64,000 bases of DNA from Antitrichia curtipendula (taxonomy: Eukaryota; Streptophyta; Bryopsida; Hypnales; Leucodontaceae). Below are positions 35,276 through 46,743 of the stretch, piece after piece; within the stretch, counting starts at the first letter, position 1; each line of letters begins with the position of its first letter. Location of the stretch: the NCBI GenBank assembly GCA_951230915.1, contig OX579634.1, positions 11,062,725 to 11,126,724 on the forward strand, read 5' to 3'. Made by a program: the position numbers and the translations under genes. The notes below the pieces were generated by a model. The model searched no databases. It saw only the letters and a list, made by a program, of their open reading frames with translations, and was not told the DNA's origin.

Positions 35276-36450
35276 CCCCTAAAGGACCCACATGCATTTT
35301 TTGGCAGTATAGAAATATTTGGCAAGTACCTGTGACTAAATATTTCTATATTTTTGGCCCAAATTTTAATAGAAGATGTATATGAGGAATATATTTCATG
35401 TGTACTAAATTTTATGATATTTAGAAATATGAGTCAAAAGTTACCTAATATGTTGTTTATTTCTCAAATCGGGCAGTCCTGGCAGATTTGAAAAAATCAC
35501 CTTTATCAAAAATAAAAATTGAATTTTTTATTTTTTATTTATATATACATAGAAAGCTTTGAATCATTCCATTTTGATCAATGAGTCAAAAGTTATGAGG
35601 AGTTTTAGTTTGCGGAGAGTTATTGATTCTCTATTCTAAAATAAACTTTAAAGTCCTTTATTTTATTCAATTTTCAATATTTTTGGAAAAAAATAAAAAA
35701 CATAGGATGTACACTAAATAGTGAAATTAGGTTGCCTTTACAATTAGGTTGCCTTACCCCTCAAAAATTATTGTGTAAGCCATCAAAGTCAAAAATATCT
35801 CTAAAAGTACTTCCATTTATATACATGGAGGTTCATGAGTCCCAACTACATTAAAAAACTAATTCAAAAGTAGTGTTTTTTTGTATAGAAACAATAAATA
35901 TTTAAATAGTGTGGAATGTCGAGAAATTAGTGAGGGGCAACCTCATTTTACTATTCAGTGTAGATTGTTTATTATAACATTGCAACCATTGAGATTGGCA
36001 TTTATAATTCCATAACTAAATTCTTAACAATTTTATATTTTGAATCATTCTCTACTTCTTTCTACTTATTATTTTTTTCCTATATGTTGTACAACTCTAA
36101 ATGATCTAAAATATTTTAAGCATGTAGCCAGATTGCCTTGAAGAATGAATCCAAAGAAGCACCACCATTTTGGACATTTTTTCATACCAATGTGACCTTG
36201 TAAAGTACAGCTGCCCGATTTTTCGCAGGGACCAAAAAATGATTTTTGTCACTTCAAACACTAATATCTTACAATCTTTACAATGGAAATTTCTAAAAGA
36301 AATCCACATCCTCTCAATCTAGCATACTGCAATATCCTATGGTTATATGTGTTCAAAACTGATATTTTTCAAAAATTTGGTACTTGTACTAAAAATGGAA
36401 ATTTTTGAGTGTTTTTGGTGATAACAAAGTCAAGGAACTTTAGGGGTTAA
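35272..36450 (+). mobile_element. TTAA element, copy I, carrying a pogo-type MITE (928 bp without guest)
   Basis: TTAACCCCTAAAGGACC at the left and AACTTTAGGGGTTAA at the right. The interior matches copy A, except for a 251-bp insertion at the TA in CATAGGATGTA. Subtracting it gives the family length. Confidence 0.85.
35712..35960. mobile_element. 249-bp MITE derived from the pogo element
   Basis: Ends CACTAAATAGTGAAATTAGG and, reversed, CACTGAATAGTAAAATGAGG, with TA duplications (35710-35711, 35961-35962). Inside its left end a second AGGTTGCC box and TTACCCCT follow in the same order as at the right end of the 15634-19375 element. It is therefore a plausible non-autonomous partner. Confidence 0.85.
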
Positions 36451-37376
36451 CATTTGTATGGTCCAAATTTTGAAGACTTTGCTTTGCAAATATTCTATAA
36501 CTCCAAGGATATAGTCTTAGATAATAACTTTTTTTAGTTCAAATACTTATCTAGAGTTGAAAATGACTTGAGTTAAAAAATAAAATAAAAGTTCTCAAAA
36601 ATCATTATGATTAGAAGTTAATATTTTGAAGTGAAAGAAAAAAATTCTTATAAATATAGTAAATATTCAATTGACAATCGATTTTAGAAGGAATTTCTAA
36701 GTTTTGATTACAAATTTTATTGAAAAATATTAGTTAGTATAACAATTGGTTTAACCATGTGGATATAATCTATGGATTATATTTCACAAGTATTATTTGA
36801 AAGTCACCATTACATTATTATTCTATGTTATATTTTAGAATATATCTTTACACTTCTGAAAATCTAAATTATCCCTTGATCCTTAAAGGGTTATTAAGGA
36901 CCAAAGAGTACTAGTCTAAATTCTCCAAATCATAGAAGTCTACCACGGAATACAACTTTGAATAATAATTTAGTGACAACTTTCAAACAAAAGTTGTAAA
37001 ATATGATTCATAGATCATATCCATATAGTTAGATAACTAAGAAATCTTTTTTTTTATATACTATCAACATTTGACTCATATTGTTCAAACTTTGACAAAT
37101 TTTTCAAGCTAACTTTTATGATTAAATGATGATGATCATAGTAGTAAGTTTTATTATTCGACATGATGATGACAGTTACTTTGTTGTACTTGCGTCACAT
37201 TGTTGTACATGCATAACAGATTTGACATATATAATATGACTCCTCTAATGGAACAGGTCCCGAACCGCCTAACAACATTACTTTAGAGAGGTTCAAGGCA
37301 TTAGAGAGGTTCCACACTATGTAGGAAGTTGCCATTGTGATATATGTGCCACATCTTTAAGCCACAAAGTTTGTTA
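36451..37376. other. no recognised gene
   Basis: AT-rich DNA; short direct repeats around 37170-37310 (TTGTACATGC, TTAGAGAGGTTC) only. Confidence 0.35.
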
Positions 37377-37752
37377 AGGCAGGAGACTCATAAATGGCAC
37401 ATCTAAGGGTTGGTCCGCCTTTTTTGTGTATTTCATTGGAAGGGAATAATTTTAGCTCGTTTGCAGACAAAGAGAAATAGACGAAGAATCTAACCCAAGT
37501 GGTTTCATATTTTTCCAAGCATTTTTGAATTACTTATGAGTTTCAAATGAGTTGGGTCATAGGTCCCTATTTATGACCCTAGGTGTTCTTCAAACGGTTC
37601 ACTTGCAACTCTAAAAAAATATGTAGAAAATAGAAGCAAATGATTGGCTCTTGCAATTGATATTTCTTTTTTCCTTGATTCATTCAATGACTATACATGT
37701 CAATTTCAGAACCAACTCATGTCCATTTTACAGCCATTTATTGGGTCCATTC

Positions 37753-39016
37753 TTAACCCCTAAAGGACCAAACACCATTTTTTGACAACATAGCAATTTT
37801 GGGCAGCCCACAACAAACGTAATTTTTATTTTTTTCTTTGAAAATTTTACGCAAGATGTGCCTGAGGAGTAGCTTTAAGGCCCAACAATTTTCATAATTT
37901 TTGACTACGTGGTTAAAAAGTTATTGTATGCTATGTCATTTTCATTGGTTGGCAGGCAACCAAGGCAGCCAAAGAAAACTTCTTTAAAAATCACATTTTT
38001 AGATTTTTAAACTGGTTCTTTAGATTTATGTATATGCGGAAAGCTTTTAATCTTTCCATTTTGATTATTAAGATGAAAGTTATGAAGAGTCTTAGTTTGA
38101 GGGTAGTTATGGAATCTCTACTCTAAAATAAACTTTGAAGTCCTTTATCTTACTCAATTTTCAATATTTTTGAAAAAAAATAAAAACATTGCGTGTAGAT
38201 TGTTTATTACAACATTACAATAGTTGAGATTGGCGTTTTTCAATTCCATATTTCAATTCTTAATAATTTAGTGTTTTGAACATTCTCTACCTCTTTCTAC
38301 TTACTATTTTTTTCCTATATGCTTTATAATTCCAAATGATCTGAAAATTTTCAAGCATGTATCCAACTTGCTTTGAATAATGAATCCAAAGAGTAACCTC
38401 CATTTTTGACATTTTTTCATACCAATGTGACCTTGTGAAGTGCAGCTGCTCGGATTTTTGCAGGGACAAAAAAAGGGGTTTTGTCAAATCAAACGCTAAT
38501 TATCATACAATCCACACGGTGGAAATTTCTGATATTTTTTTCACAACTTCTAAAACTAGTGTAAGGTAGAAGGCTTGAGAATAGTTCGGGCATTAATAAC
38601 CGCTCACCTGTAAAATGTACACAATTTGTACATGTTGTTTTTTCATAGCCTTCATTGATGTATAAACAATGTACATTTCAAGGGTGGACAATTTTGGAGC
38701 CCTATGCCAGTTCAACTTCAAATTTTCATAACTAATTTCAGAAAGCTCCAAAAAACATGAAATGACTTAGGTTAGATGCCAAATCCACTTCTCTTTCAAG
38801 GAAAATTTACTGGAAAATATTTCAAGAAGTTTTGCCTTACCAAAATTCAGTTTTAGCCCTTAGGTGGGCAATTTTTGGACCTGTTACCTCACTACAAGAT
38901 CCTTATGGTTACGTATTTTCAAAAATGTTTTTTTTCTAAAATTTGGTACTTGTATTAGAAATAGCAATTTTGGAGTGGTTTTGATGAAAACATAGTCTTT
39001 GAGCTTTAGGGATTAA
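37753..39016 (+). mobile_element. TTAA element, copy J, with a MITE inside
   Basis: TTAACCCCTAAAGGACC at the left; GAGCTTTAGGGATTAA at the right. The host MITE has one TTAA at this position in its other copies; here TTAA stands on both sides (37753-37756, 39013-39016). Without its 328-bp guest MITE it is about 936 bp. Confidence 0.88.
38564..38889. mobile_element. MITE family 2, copy 2, nested in element J
   Basis: Begins AGGTAGAAGGCTTGAG after TA and ends GGACCTGTTACCT before CA (an eroded TA). It interrupts the ACTAGT...CTACAAGATCC motif of the host element. This is the third level of nesting here. Confidence 0.75.
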
Positions 39017-39285
39017 TGCCCGTTCCATTTCAGAGCCTCTTACCTTAACAAGAATAGTTCCTCCTTTTATTTACAAGGTGAAGTCCACCACTTATTGCTC
39101 GGCTTGCTTCCATTAAGTACCACTACTTATTTTGTTCCGAAAGCCAGGACTACTCAGACCTATTACATTACAGAGGTTTATTCACTCATGGAGGATTTAT
39201 GCACTTATATGAAATCTATTACAGTAACTTTATGGGACCTACCAGTAACTTACTCCCAAAGTAAGATTTAGAGGAAGGCACAGAC

Positions 39286-39692
39286 ATGGAGCCTCTAAAA
39301 TGGAGCGGGCATTAAGAATGGACCCTACAAATGGCTCTGGAATGGACATGAGTTGGTTCTGAAATTGATGTGTATAGTCATTGAATGAATCAAGGAAAAA
39401 ATAATTACCAATTGCAAGAGCCAATCATTTGCTTTACTTTCCCCATCTTTTTTTAGAATTGCAAGTGAACTGTTTATAGAAGACCTAGGGTCATAAATAG
39501 GGACCTATGACCCAACTTGTTTGAAAATTCATAAGTAATTCAAAAATGCTTGGAAAAATACAAAACCACTTGGGTTTGATTCTTCGTTTATTTCTCTTTG
39601 TCTACAAACGAGCTAAAATTATTCCCGTCCAATGAAATACACAAAAAAGACAGAACAACCCTTGAATGTGCCATTTTTGAGCCTCCTACTTT
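39286..39692 (+). mobile_element. MITE family 1, copy 3 (about 407 bp, ends eroded)
   Basis: Contains GAGCCTCTAAAATGGAGCGG and the uninterrupted GGGCATTAAGAATGG; ends GAGCCTCCTACTTTA. It closely follows the 6648-7058 copy along its length. Confidence 0.65.
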
Positions 39693-39717
39693 ACTGTTCT
39701 GCTCAGCATTCCCAAGT

Positions 39718-40140
39718 CCAAATTGAAGTAGGAAATGGAGCTTCAGTTACAGTACTATCTAGGGTGACTTGCCTATGAATTAAAAACTAAAAATTATAAA
39801 ATTAAGTTTTTTTTGTCATGATGCATAGTGACAAAAAAAAATTATAGTTAAAATTGAAAATTGAAAATTGAAAATTGATAATTGAAAATTAAAATTATAG
39901 GCAGGCACTTACTGCCTCTTCATGGTGCCTCTTCATGGTCCAAATTGAAGTAGGAAATGGAGCTTCAATTACAGTACTATCTAGAGTGACTTGCCTGTGA
40001 ATTAAAAACTAAAAATTGTAAAATTAAGTTTTTTTTTGTCATGATGCATAGTGACAAAAAAAAATTATAGTTAAAAATTGAAAATTGATAATTGAAAATT
40101 AAAATTATAGGCAGGCAGTTACTGCCTCTTCATGGTGCAT
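39718..40140. repeat. 221-bp tandem duplication
   Basis: The block starting TCCAAATTGAAGTAGGAAAT at 39718 is repeated from 39939, both copies running through AGTACTATCTAG, a GAAAATT minisatellite and TACTGCCTCTTCATGG. The two copies are nearly identical. Confidence 0.85.
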
Positions 40141-40450
40141 AGTGACAAACTATGCACTATGACAAATTAACTTAATTTTAAAAAAATTAGTTTTTAATTC
40201 ACCCCCCATAGCCCCACCCACCCCTCCCCGAAAAAATTAATTTTTTCGGGGAGGGGGGTGAATTAAAAATTTTAAAATTAATTATTTTTTTCAGTCCACT
40301 TCCCCATCCCTCCCCCTCCCATCTTATAATTTTCAAGGGGGTGGGGAGATGCAAATAAATCTATATTCTGTCGTCCATATATGTATATGTATTTGTACAT
40401 GTGCTCGTATCCAAATCCAGATTTGTATCCAGATCCAACGGCCTATAATA
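40141..40450 (-). repeat. repeat shared with 62660-63160 in the opposite orientation
   Basis: Order of landmarks: GTGCATAGTGACAAACTATG, the polypyrimidine/polypurine block, CTCCCCACC-type runs, then ATCCAGATCCAACGGC. The same landmarks appear in reverse near the right edge of the window. A perfect 36-bp palindrome (40221-40256: CCCCTCCCCGAAAAAATT and its complement) lies within. Confidence 0.65.
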
Positions 40451-40962
40451 TGTCTACAATGCATTTAACTTTGAAAATTCAAAAGGGGCTGGATGTCGCA
40501 GACCGAGATCATCTCCTCAGTGCGCCCTTTCCAGCTTGGTAAATTATTTTATCATAATTATGATCTAGACTTTAGAGCTCTTTATTTATTTATTTATTTA
40601 TTTCCCCGCCAGTGGCCAGTGTCATTGACCAGTTATCTCTTATACTCATAACTTACACATACACATAATAATTTATCTTCATGCTCTGGTTCAGTTGGGA
40701 AAACAGATATTCAAAGGCAATGAATTGGATATCTTTTTACAGTTCGCTTTGTGTGTTTGAAACAAATATTTTTATTTTTAAAAATGAACACGGCATAAGA
40801 TCTTGGATATCTATCAGTGAACATACATCTTTCGCAGGGCAGTAGCTACGAGAATAATTCAGTAAATAATGAGCTTGGGTTGATATCCCCGCAAATCCCC
40901 TCGTGGGATGAAAATTCCCACATGGGTTTGGTGCACCAAATGTCACATCCAGTGCAGGTGTA
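40451..40962. other. no recognised gene
   Basis: Mixed sequence with a (TTTA)n run near 40580-40602. An open frame on the minus strand (40737-41027) is mostly MITE at one end and shows no motif. Confidence 0.35.
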
Positions 40963-41234
40963 AGGTAGGCACCCCCCAAATGGCACCTGACCTTAAAGCG
41001 CCATCTACAGATTGTGTACATTTCCAAAATTAGTTATGTACCTATTTGGATGGAGCGCTTTCAGAAACAAACTTTGACCCTTAATAACTTTTGCATACAG
41101 TGTCCAAATGCCACGTTCTCTGGTGCGTTGGAACCTCCTTTCACTTGTCAACAAGAATATATGAAAATTTGACCAGTCTAATAGTAGTAACTAGGCTCAG
41201 TAGCAAAAAGTGGCAGTTTTGGGTGTACCCACCT
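40963..41234 (+). mobile_element. MITE family 3, copy 2 (272 bp)
   Basis: Ends AGGTAGGCACCCCCCAAATG and, reversed, AGGTGGGTACACCCAAAA; TA on both sides. Very similar to copy 3 along its whole length by eye. Confidence 0.8.
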
Positions 41235-42787
41235 TACATGGTGCAGTTTTGGGGGAGGATTTGTTCCAAGGTATAAAGTACGGAGCTTTCTCAGTTTCCA
41301 AAAAAAGGAAACAAACAAACAAACAAAACTCATACCCAAACTTCAGATCAACCGTCATTACAAAGAAATGTTGTTAAAGAAATATGAAGAGCATCCTCTT
41401 CAAAAGAACGCAATGGTAAGTTACACCACAATCCATGTTATAGGTGGGTTCAATGTTGATGTTCCAAACAACAATAAACTCCTTCCTCAGTCTCCAAATA
41501 ATAAGTGTCCACATTAAAACCTCATGGTTATTATTTTGTGCCAATTTCATTGATCATATTACAAAATGCATAATTTCATAAGGGTTTAAAACTTATACAT
41601 CACCACAATCAATGACGAACAATGTATGTACTCATTGCAACCTACACTCAAAAGTTACTTTACTAGAAAAAAATTGAGCCTTGCTACAACCTACTTAAAA
41701 TTGAAGATAACATAAATTACCAATTAATGGGGTTATTTATTTTGGAACAAAGGGAATATTAATCTTTCCCTCTTACCCGCTTCCAAAATGTCAAGTCTAG
41801 TCTTCAACACAATCATGTCATCATCTTGATACAATTGGTTAATTCTTTAAGGTCTTGGAAGCCCAATTTTGGTAACAACCTGGGGTTTTGAATATTTGAC
41901 AAAGAAGGTGCCACTTGAAATGAGGTTTAGAGTAGTGAAAAAATTATGTCCTTATATTAGGTTGAATCCAAGGACACATGAACTTCCAATTTAGATCATT
42001 ACTTCACCTCCAATATGTTTGAGAAGCTTCAAAATTATCATGTATAGTGTCAAATTTTAACATAATAAGATTTAGATGTTATTATGATGTTCATTGAATG
42101 AAAGATGCTAGTTGTTGAATTCTGAATCCAATGGTGTGAGTCTTGTCATATTTTAGTATAAATATTGTATCCTAGGAGTCAAATATGGTATTGTTGTATA
42201 AGGTACTACTATCTTAAAGTGTTAGGTACCAAAAAAATCCTTTTTTTTTGCCTTATAGTAAACCAAAATTTGCATATGAAATTGCTAATATCTTATTTAG
42301 AACTTTCATAGTAAATGATCAAAGTAAATGATCAAAGTGTCTAATTAGGATTGCTACTAGTCAAATGAGTTGTTTTCTACTAAAACTATGATTCATTGTA
42401 GGAGCCTAAAGCATATTGATTTTGGATATTTATAACATATTTTTCAAGTAGTAAAAAAAATTCAGATTCTACTTACAACATTTTCACTGCAATATTGCTA
42501 ATCTAGATGATTGAAATCTTCATTATGTAGGCTTACAAAAGACACTTAATTGCCTATACTGACAACTAAAGGTGCTACTACCTTATATTGTTCCCCAAAG
42601 CCCTGTGATCAAAGATTAATGTGAAAAGACAACTCAATGATAATTGATAACTCACAAACATTCCTCTCATCTTACTTTCATATATCTATGTAAAAGTATA
42701 TATTTGGAATTTTTTTATATTATTAATTAGAGGAACTTGATGTTATATCTCTTAATACCTTTGAATGACTTAATATTTTGAACATTA
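41235..42787. other. no recognised gene
   Basis: AT-rich; a (CAAA)n run at 41309-41328. No coding or repeat structure seen. Confidence 0.35.
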
Positions 42788-43030
42788 AGGTAATTTGCCC
42801 ATAAGAAACCTTTTTAAGGTCTAGTCGGCCTTTCTGATGGTTTTCAAATGCCCAAAAATATTTTTCCTTATTTTTCACTTGAAGAAAAATTGATGTGGAA
42901 TCTAATTCAAGTGGTTTCACATTTTTGGAGCATTTATGAATTATTCATGAATTTCCAAAGAATTATGCGGTAGGCACCTATTCTTGATCATAGGCCTTGT
43001 AAGAAAAACCCACGTGCAGTCTAAAAAAAG
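42788..43030 (-). mobile_element. remnant of MITE family 1
   Basis: AAGGTAATTTGCCCATAAG...GGTCTAGTCGGCC...AATTCAAGTGGTTTCACATTT follows the reversed family-1 sequence in order, but divergent and truncated. Confidence 0.45.
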
Positions 43031-43659
43031 ATATAGCTTGACCAAAAATATGCATTGCAGCATTCAAAAAGTATTACATAAACGTGACCATTACTAAACT
43101 TAAATAGACACTAAATTCTTCTTAACATTTGTAAGAAGGCAATTGGGCAACCAAATCTCATTAAAAATAATAAAGTAGACATCTCCTAGCTTTGAAATGA
43201 ACCCTCCTTGGCTCTTATTCCATCCATTGGCAAAGTATGAACCAATATCTGAAAAATCTCATTATGCTCTTGTATTGTTGGCAGTCTATTATAGAACCAC
43301 TTTTTGTCCACTTTAGAGCTTCCTATAAGGACTTTTTAAAGAAGAGGATGGCAATAAGAGCCCACTACTATATCTAAATAGGATCGGCTAATTCCAAATG
43401 TGCTTTTCAATTATCAAGAGATCCTCGTTCCATGAAGTTGAACAATATGGTGTTGACATTAGAGCACAATTTTAAGATACTAACCTAAGTATTAATTGGG
43501 ACATCTTATAAGTTTTTTACACAATATTCAAACAAGTAGCATTCTTGAAAGTTACATGAGTTTAGTGTTTAAAAAAAAATAGAATTATTGATATTAGCTA
43601 TGTAGTGATATTATGAAGGATTTGGTTTCAAAACAATAGTATGTACCATTAATGTATAT
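43031..43659. other. no recognised gene
   Basis: AT-rich DNA with no structure seen. Confidence 0.35.
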
Positions 43660-44090
43660 GTATCCCCTAAAGTCTTAGGGTCTTTTTTTCATAAAAAATC
43701 ACTCAAAATTGCCATTTCTATTGCATAGAACAAAAAATGTGTGGAAAAAAGTTTGGAAACTTTGACTATGTAGATAGCAAGATCTTTGCATTTAAAGTGA
43801 AGAATGAAAGTTTTTTTGGACCTTGGTTGACTATATTATTTGACTTCGAATCTTCTTATCTTAAATTTTTTGCAATGCTGATTTTTAATTTTTTAAAATT
43901 TTAAAGAATTGAGTTGTGAGTCTAGGAATTATAAAAATAATAATAATAGTTTTCACACATTAAAAAACTATTAAGTAGAAGTGGGTTTAAGATTGAAAGG
44001 AAAAATAAACCATTAATAGTTTCAAGATGGATTTGAAACATGATAATTGCAATGGTAAGATTCTTCTAGCAACAGATCTTAACCTTGCTT
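43660..44090 (-). mobile_element. TTAA element, copy M (variant 2, truncated)
   Basis: Begins CCCCTAAAGTCTTAGGGTC and continues CACTCAAAATTGCCATTTCT, as in copies E and F; it breaks off into a decayed CACTA MITE. Confidence 0.5.
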
Positions 44091-44102
44091 TATTTTTATT
44101 TG

Positions 44103-44219
44103 GATGTTATATTGGACATGATTATTGACAAAAAAATACAATTTGTTTTTTTTGACATCACCTAAAATCCGTCTGAAAAAATTTCAAAACGGCACTGAAA
44201 ACACGGGTTTCTTATATTG
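44103..44219. mobile_element. decayed right part of a CACTA-type MITE
   Basis: GACATCACCTAAAATCCGTC and GGGTTTCTTATATTG match the right half of the 12538-12733 element; the left end is lost. Confidence 0.5.
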
Positions 44220-45574
44220 ACTACTTGATGTTATATTTCTAATATGTATTTCATCCATTTTATATTGATTTTGCAATAAACTCTTTAAAATCTTCATCAT
44301 CCATCCTAATTGTCAATTTTCTTTGAGCAATATCAATCTCTCATTGGATTTGGTACAATAGGTCAATAGTACCAAACTATCGATGTTTGTTTCTATTGAG
44401 ATCTGACAAAGGAGTGCTACTATATATTTTGGTACTACAACATTAGATATCTCTTCTCCCACACTTAGCATTTATCATTTATCCAGCATGCCCGAAAGGG
44501 CTATGAATGAAGGCACACAATATCCAAGGAATTGAAACCAATGAATTTACTTGATTGTTGGTAAATGTACCCCATCCATGCCCTAATTGATGTATGGCAC
44601 TTCAAATTTTGCCCTTCAGATTTCAAAGCAACTATAGTGGGGGCAAATTTTTCTTGTACATGATTCTATGAGGTGTTAAATTTGAAAGGCCATGAAGGGT
44701 TAAATATGTTTGATGAATGACTTTTAGGAAAACTATAGAAATAAAGAATGCAACTATTCATTTAGGAATCTGATCATCTTTTATTCTTATTTTGGTGATA
44801 GGTATGTATGCTTTCAGAGTTAACCGCTAAAATTCCTTGATAGGAAAGGGAACTAGAAGCTTGTTAGGAAAAACAAATGATGTCTTGAAAAGAATTTAGG
44901 TATAAGATCTTCATTTTCGCAAGTTTTTTTAATTCTTCTCATTCCAATATGAACAAATTTAGAAACTTACACAAAAATCATTAAGCACCAAATGATCACA
45001 CTAGTAAGATATCTCATCCAATTCATATAGTTCCTACACGAAGTTCTTGAAGACCTTCATAATCCATCCTATAATTGTACTTTTAAGCTATTATACTTGG
45101 TGATTGAGACCAACAAACAATATTTTCATAAATAGATATATATTGGTCTAATAATTGGAGTATTTTGGTAACTACCTTGATCATGGAGGGTTGTATTCTT
45201 CCATGGTTATGATGAGTGTATTTTTGTGTATAGGATTTCTCTTAAGTTTGCTAATAAAATTATACAATTTTTGGAATCATTTGGTAACCAAGATAGTGGG
45301 CTTAGAAAAAGTGTTGCTTCCATTCGGTGCATATATCTTAGAGCAACTACACCCAGACACAACCTCAACAATTTTTGGCAAGCCTTTATATAAATTCCTA
45401 TAGAAACCATCACTCTTCCAACGGAAACTTGTAGAGCAAGCTCTCTAAAAAATGTTATGACTACTCAAATAATTGAGGACCCTTTAGTTGATGTAGGGTT
45501 GTAGATTTGGAAGGATTCAATCATCAAACTTGGTCTCAACATAGCAACCCGTGGTGAAGAACATGACCATGCAA
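44220..45574. other. no recognised gene
   Basis: AT-rich. An 82-codon open frame at 45155-45403 has hydrophobic stretches but no motif or context that would support a gene. Confidence 0.3.
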
Positions 45575-45730
45575 CATCTAATGAAGAAGCAATAGCCAGT
45601 CTGTAAAGAAACAATAGCTAGTTGATGAAGAAGCAACAACCAACCGGTGAAGAATCAACACCCTAAATTAACCGGTGCACAGGTAGCACCCTATACCAAC
45701 CGGTGGAGAAGCAATAGCCAACGGGCTAGG
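45575..45730. repeat. degenerate minisatellite (GAAGAAGCAA / AACCGGTG units)
   Basis: Units of roughly 27-36 bases around GAAGAAGCAATAGCCAGT and ACCAACCGGTGAAGAATCAA repeat about five times with drift. Confidence 0.55.
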
Positions 45731-45907
45731 AATCACTCTAAACAGAAGAAGGAGGTGGGATCAGCTATCAACAAAGTGGGGTCCCAACCCGAGATTTTGC
45801 ACTGCCCTACACCCATGACCACTCTCGGGCTTGCAACAACCCTTTTGGCGCATCGGGACGCGCATAGGTAGGACACGCATGGGTGGTTGGAACTAATGAT
45901 GCATCAT

Positions 45908-45984
45908 AACAATGCAGTAAATTGTGTAGTAATGCATTGTAACGATGCAGTAAATTGTGCAGTAATGCATTGTAACGATGCGAT
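45908..45984. repeat. 33-bp tandem repeat, 2.3 copies
   Basis: Unit AACAATGCAGTAAATTGTGT plus AGTAATGCATTGT, repeated with two changes. The third copy stops after about 10 bases. Confidence 0.85.
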
Positions 45985-46129
45985 AACTATTAAATTAAAG
46001 TACGAATCCATGAAACAACAATAACCACACGATAACTGTTGACAAATCGTAGGTTGTAAACTTTGTGATGATGTCTTGATGCAGTGAGCAAAAAAATAGG
46101 AAGTAGTGAACAATAAAGTAGTTATGGGA

Positions 46130-46321
46130 TGATCAGAATTGGAAGACTCTATATATTAGGTATGGATTGAGGCTAAATATTGGCTTCCAAAATTCACAGC
46201 AATTTGAAGTTAAGGGGAAAAAAAAAATTTTAAATTGGCAATACCCGTAATTTCTATCTTTCTGTAGGGCAGTAAATTTTACACTGCCTTCTGGAGCGGT
46301 CGACTATGGGTGGTTCTGCCA
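46130..46321. mobile_element. MITE family 5, right part
   Basis: It follows the 5200-5421 stretch (ATTGGAAGACTCTA, GGCTTCCAAAATTCA) to the end GGTTCTGCCA next to TA. The left ~180 bases are absent. Confidence 0.5.
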
Positions 46322-46325
46322 TATT

Positions 46326-46700
46326 TCATTTTGCTAATCCAACAAATCCTACCACCACGTGCGCATAGGTCCCCCAAAGTCTCTGAACGCTTGTTTTCAG
46401 GACCCCGGAACAACACCGTCCTGCCCGCAGGAGCCGCAGGTTCAGTTGTGCCGCACTGCCGCAGCAGAACAAGTGGCCCAGGAAGAAACTGTGGTTTCCA
46501 TGACTTTTGCAAAGTCAATTTCATAACAAAGTCTGTCGGTTGATGTTGGTGACATTTGTCACCGGGAGCGCGTAGCGTTGAGTGCGAACCCTGGTGGCGG
46601 GCACCGGCAGAGGAAAGAGTCGGACTCAGAATTTGTCTGCTCAATTGCCGGCAATTCGGACCATTGGATTAGGAAGACGTTCCAGAGTCTGGCAATTGGG
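46326..46700. other. GC-richer block left of the TXNL4B-like gene, open on both strands
   Basis: GC content rises sharply. A minus-strand frame (46644-46279) has an ATG at about 46524 reading MKLTLQKSWKPQFLPGPLVL, then TTEPAAPAGRTVLFRGPENK, and then runs into the MITE. A plus-strand frame overlaps it. It could be the start of a divergent gene cut by the MITE, or just promoter/leader DNA. No family recognised. Confidence 0.25.
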
Positions 46701-46743
46701 GAATTCCAGATTGTAAGGGTGGTAATTGAGTGGCTAACCAAGA

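Larger units (their letters stand above)
37377..39045 (-). mobile_element. MITE family 1, copy 2, split by TTAA element J
   Basis: Left AGGCAGGAGACTC and right (reversed) AGGTAAGAGGCTCTGAAATG, each beside TA. The reverse of the 6648-7058 copy is continuous up to GGTCCATTC, then element J intervenes, then it resumes TTAATGCCCGTTCC. This gives a direct before/after picture of insertion at TTAA. Confidence 0.8.

Noticed and set aside
45155..45403. 82-codon hydrophobic open frame as a membrane protein or retroelement piece
   Set aside because: AT-rich composition explains the hydrophobic residues; no conserved motif, no neighbours, stops immediately after.
45575..45984. Regularly spaced repeats considered as a CRISPR array
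   Set aside because: Units are contiguous or drifting without unique spacers of constant length, and the genome is eukaryotic.
46310..46543. Plus-strand open frame as a TXNL4B upstream exon
   Set aside because: The TXNL4B protein is complete from 47176 and the family has no extra N-terminal domain.
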